Shown here piece after piece: positions 31,601-34,600 of a DNA stretch of 64,000 nucleotides; the first letter of the stretch is position 1, and every line of letters starts with the position of its first letter. Made by a program: the position numbers and the translations under genes. The notes under the pieces are model-generated. The model saw nothing but the letters and a program-made list of their open reading frames with translations. It ran no database searches and was not told the origin of the DNA. Source of the DNA: an uncultured Endomicrobiia bacterium (GTDB lineage Bacteria; Elusimicrobiota; Endomicrobiia; DTEH01); assembly GCA_937928765.1 (NCBI GenBank), contig CALFVX010000001.1:96641-160640 (forward strand). The letters run 5' to 3'.

Positions 31601-34600
31601 GAAACTATGTTTTTAAATAACAATGGCGAGGTTGTTGTAGGAACTATAAAACTTGCAGATGCCATATCTTCAACTGATATGTTTATACCACTTAATATTT
31701 CACCTATTTTATATAAACTTCCTACTGAGGGCTATGCAATTATTAACAACGAGATAATAAAATACACAGCTTTAACAACAAACGGCCTTGTAGTAGAGCA
31801 ACGAGGTGCAGTTGGTTCTTTTGCTAGCGCGCATTCTTCAGGAAGTTTTGTAGGTTTTACTGCAACACAAGGATTAAAAAATTTGCCATTGTTAAAATTA
31901 TCTATGTATTGTAGCGGATTCCAAGTACAACTACCATCTATAAAAGTAGCAAGAACACAACCTTCACCTCTAAACGGTGATGATTCAGATATTTCTTTAA
32001 TTAAAGTTTGGAAAGATAATGGTGATGGTGTACTTAACCGCGATCCACAAACAGGATATATATCTTCAGATGTAGAAGTTTTATTAGGACAAGCACGATT
32101 TGGTAGCGGTTTTGATCCTGCAAGTATTGCGACAATATTGCTTAATGATCCTTATTACAACAAAGGATATGCTTTAATTACTACAACTCCAACAATATAT
32201 TGGATTACTGCAGATATATCACCATCAGCAAAGTTTACCCATCCACAGATAATTAATTTAAACGAAGTTTTTGGCATAAATATCTCATTACCTTTAAACT
32301 TTAATTTAGCACCAAAAGAAGCAGGGCATTGGGTTTCTACTTCTACTACACAAGGAACTCCAGCATTTCCAATAAATTCTTTAGTTTCAGTTATAACTCC
32401 AACCGTTGATACTTTAATTGTGGAAGGTGAAAGTATTCTGCCACCAGGAGTTTACCAGAATCAACAGAATGTTGGTGTTCTAAGGTTAAACTTAAGGACC
32501 AACAAAAATACTGTTACTGTAAAAAAGATAAAAATAGATATGACTGGCACAGCAGTTGATGGTGATATTGCATTAGTAAAGATATGGAAAGATTTAAACA
32601 ATAACGGAATTTTTGATGTATCAGATACAACAAGAACTTCAACTGGTGAATATCCAGGGCTTATTTCTTTTGGTACTGAGAGATTTTCTGACAAAACTGT
32701 AGAGATTCAGCTTAAAGAACCGCAAGTTATAGATGATAGAATTGGCGGAGTTAACATCTTTGTTTCTTTTGATATTGCAGAGTTTGCACAATTGTTTAAA
32801 AAATTTGCTGCAGAAATTGTAGACGAAAGTTATATCACAGTAGAAGTGCCTGATAATGTTAATTTTAGTATAAAACCGATACAAAGTGCAGAATCTACAA
32901 TTTATGAAGCAACTTCAAAAGTTATAGCTAAAGTATACGATTACGCAAAAGATATAGCATTAGTTGGCGGTACATATCAATCAGAGAAAAATGTTCCTAT
33001 TTTGAGATTAAGGTTAAGAACAGATTTTTCTCAGGCTAAATGGACAAAAATAAGGTTAGAAAAAACCGGTGCTTCAACAGATCCGAGTTATCCTTATGGA
33101 AGAAATTTTGATGTAGGATATATAAAGATATATAAAGATGTGAATTTCAATAATCAACTAGATTCAGCAGATGTACTATTAAACGAGATAGAGACAGAGT
33201 TAATTTCTGAAATACCTTCAAATATAGCTGCACCATTTATTATGGTTATCAACTCTACAGTTTCTTCAGTTGGATATTTTCCACAGAACCAGCCACAGTT
33301 ATGGCTAAAAGTTAACAATGAAATTTTTGAATACACACATATAACAACTGCTACTGTTGATGGGAAAATTTATCCTGCGTTGTATATAACAAGACGTGCA
33401 CATATAGGCACCCAGCCAGCACATCATCCTAAAGGAAGTAAAGTTAGAAAGTGTGATATGTTTTATTTAAACGATGATTTAAATAGACAAAAAGAAATTT
33501 CTTTGATACAACCACAGCTTATTTCTCCAACACAACAAACATATTTTATTGCATACGATATTAGTGAGAAAGCTATTGCTGGTAATGCTTTAGGTTGTAA
33601 ACTTATAGGTAAAGAAGCAATAACTATTGAATATCCAAACGAAAATTCTCAAGAATTAGAGATAGAACAAGATTTTCAAGGTGCAAATATCACATTAAGT
33701 TTTTATCCATATGAGTCATCTTTAATAAAAATAAATCCAGTAATACTTACAATTACTGCGCAGTCTGTTTCACCAGTACAAGTTCCACAAAGAACTGTAA
33801 ATGTGCCATTACTTATGGTTTCTATGAAGACAAATAGAAACTATATATATGTTAGAGAAATTTATATTAAACAAACAGGAACAGTACAAACGCATGGTGC
33901 AATAGGAGGATATGGCCAAGGAGATTTATCTGCAATTTCTATATGGTTAGATAACGGAGATGGTTTCTTCTCATCAGCATTAGATACTTTTATAAGTTCT
34001 GTAACTCATCCTACAGTAAAATTTTCTGCAGGAGCTGCAAGAATTGAATTGCCAGGTTATGGGCTTTTTGTTTCAACCTCAACAGTGAGGTTCTTTATAT
34101 TAGGTGATATTGGCAAGACAGATCTTGCAGGAATTTCTACAAAAGATCATTATGTTGGTGTGGAAATAACAAACTACAAATCCTTTGGTTTAACACCACA
34201 AACTGCAGAATCAGATCTTACAAACCAGTTCCCGTTAAGGTCCTCGCTTGTTTTAATATTAGACGAATATGCACCTACTGTTATGCCTAAATGGGTTGTA
34301 TTAGCTGATCGTAAAATATGGGCAAATCCGTTTGGGGATGGATATCCTGCAGTAGATATAGATGGTGATGGTTTGCCTGATAGAGTTATACGCGATGGAG
34401 TTGTTTTCGTAGATGTGGACAACGATGGTGAAAATGATTTAGAAGATTTAAATGGTGATGGTATAGCAAACGAGATAGATTTAGTAGGCGATGGCAAACC
34501 TGCTATAGATATTACTGCTGACGGATTTTTAGATGTAGACTTTAACTGTGACGGAAAACCTGACAGCGTTATACCTGATATCAATGGTGATGGTATACCA

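Noticed and set aside
34174-34584. 136-aa minus-strand ORF (SPSPLKSSKSFSPSLSTSTKTTPSRI...)
   Set aside because: Antisense of the DxDGDG repeat cluster; low-complexity Ser/Pro artefact.
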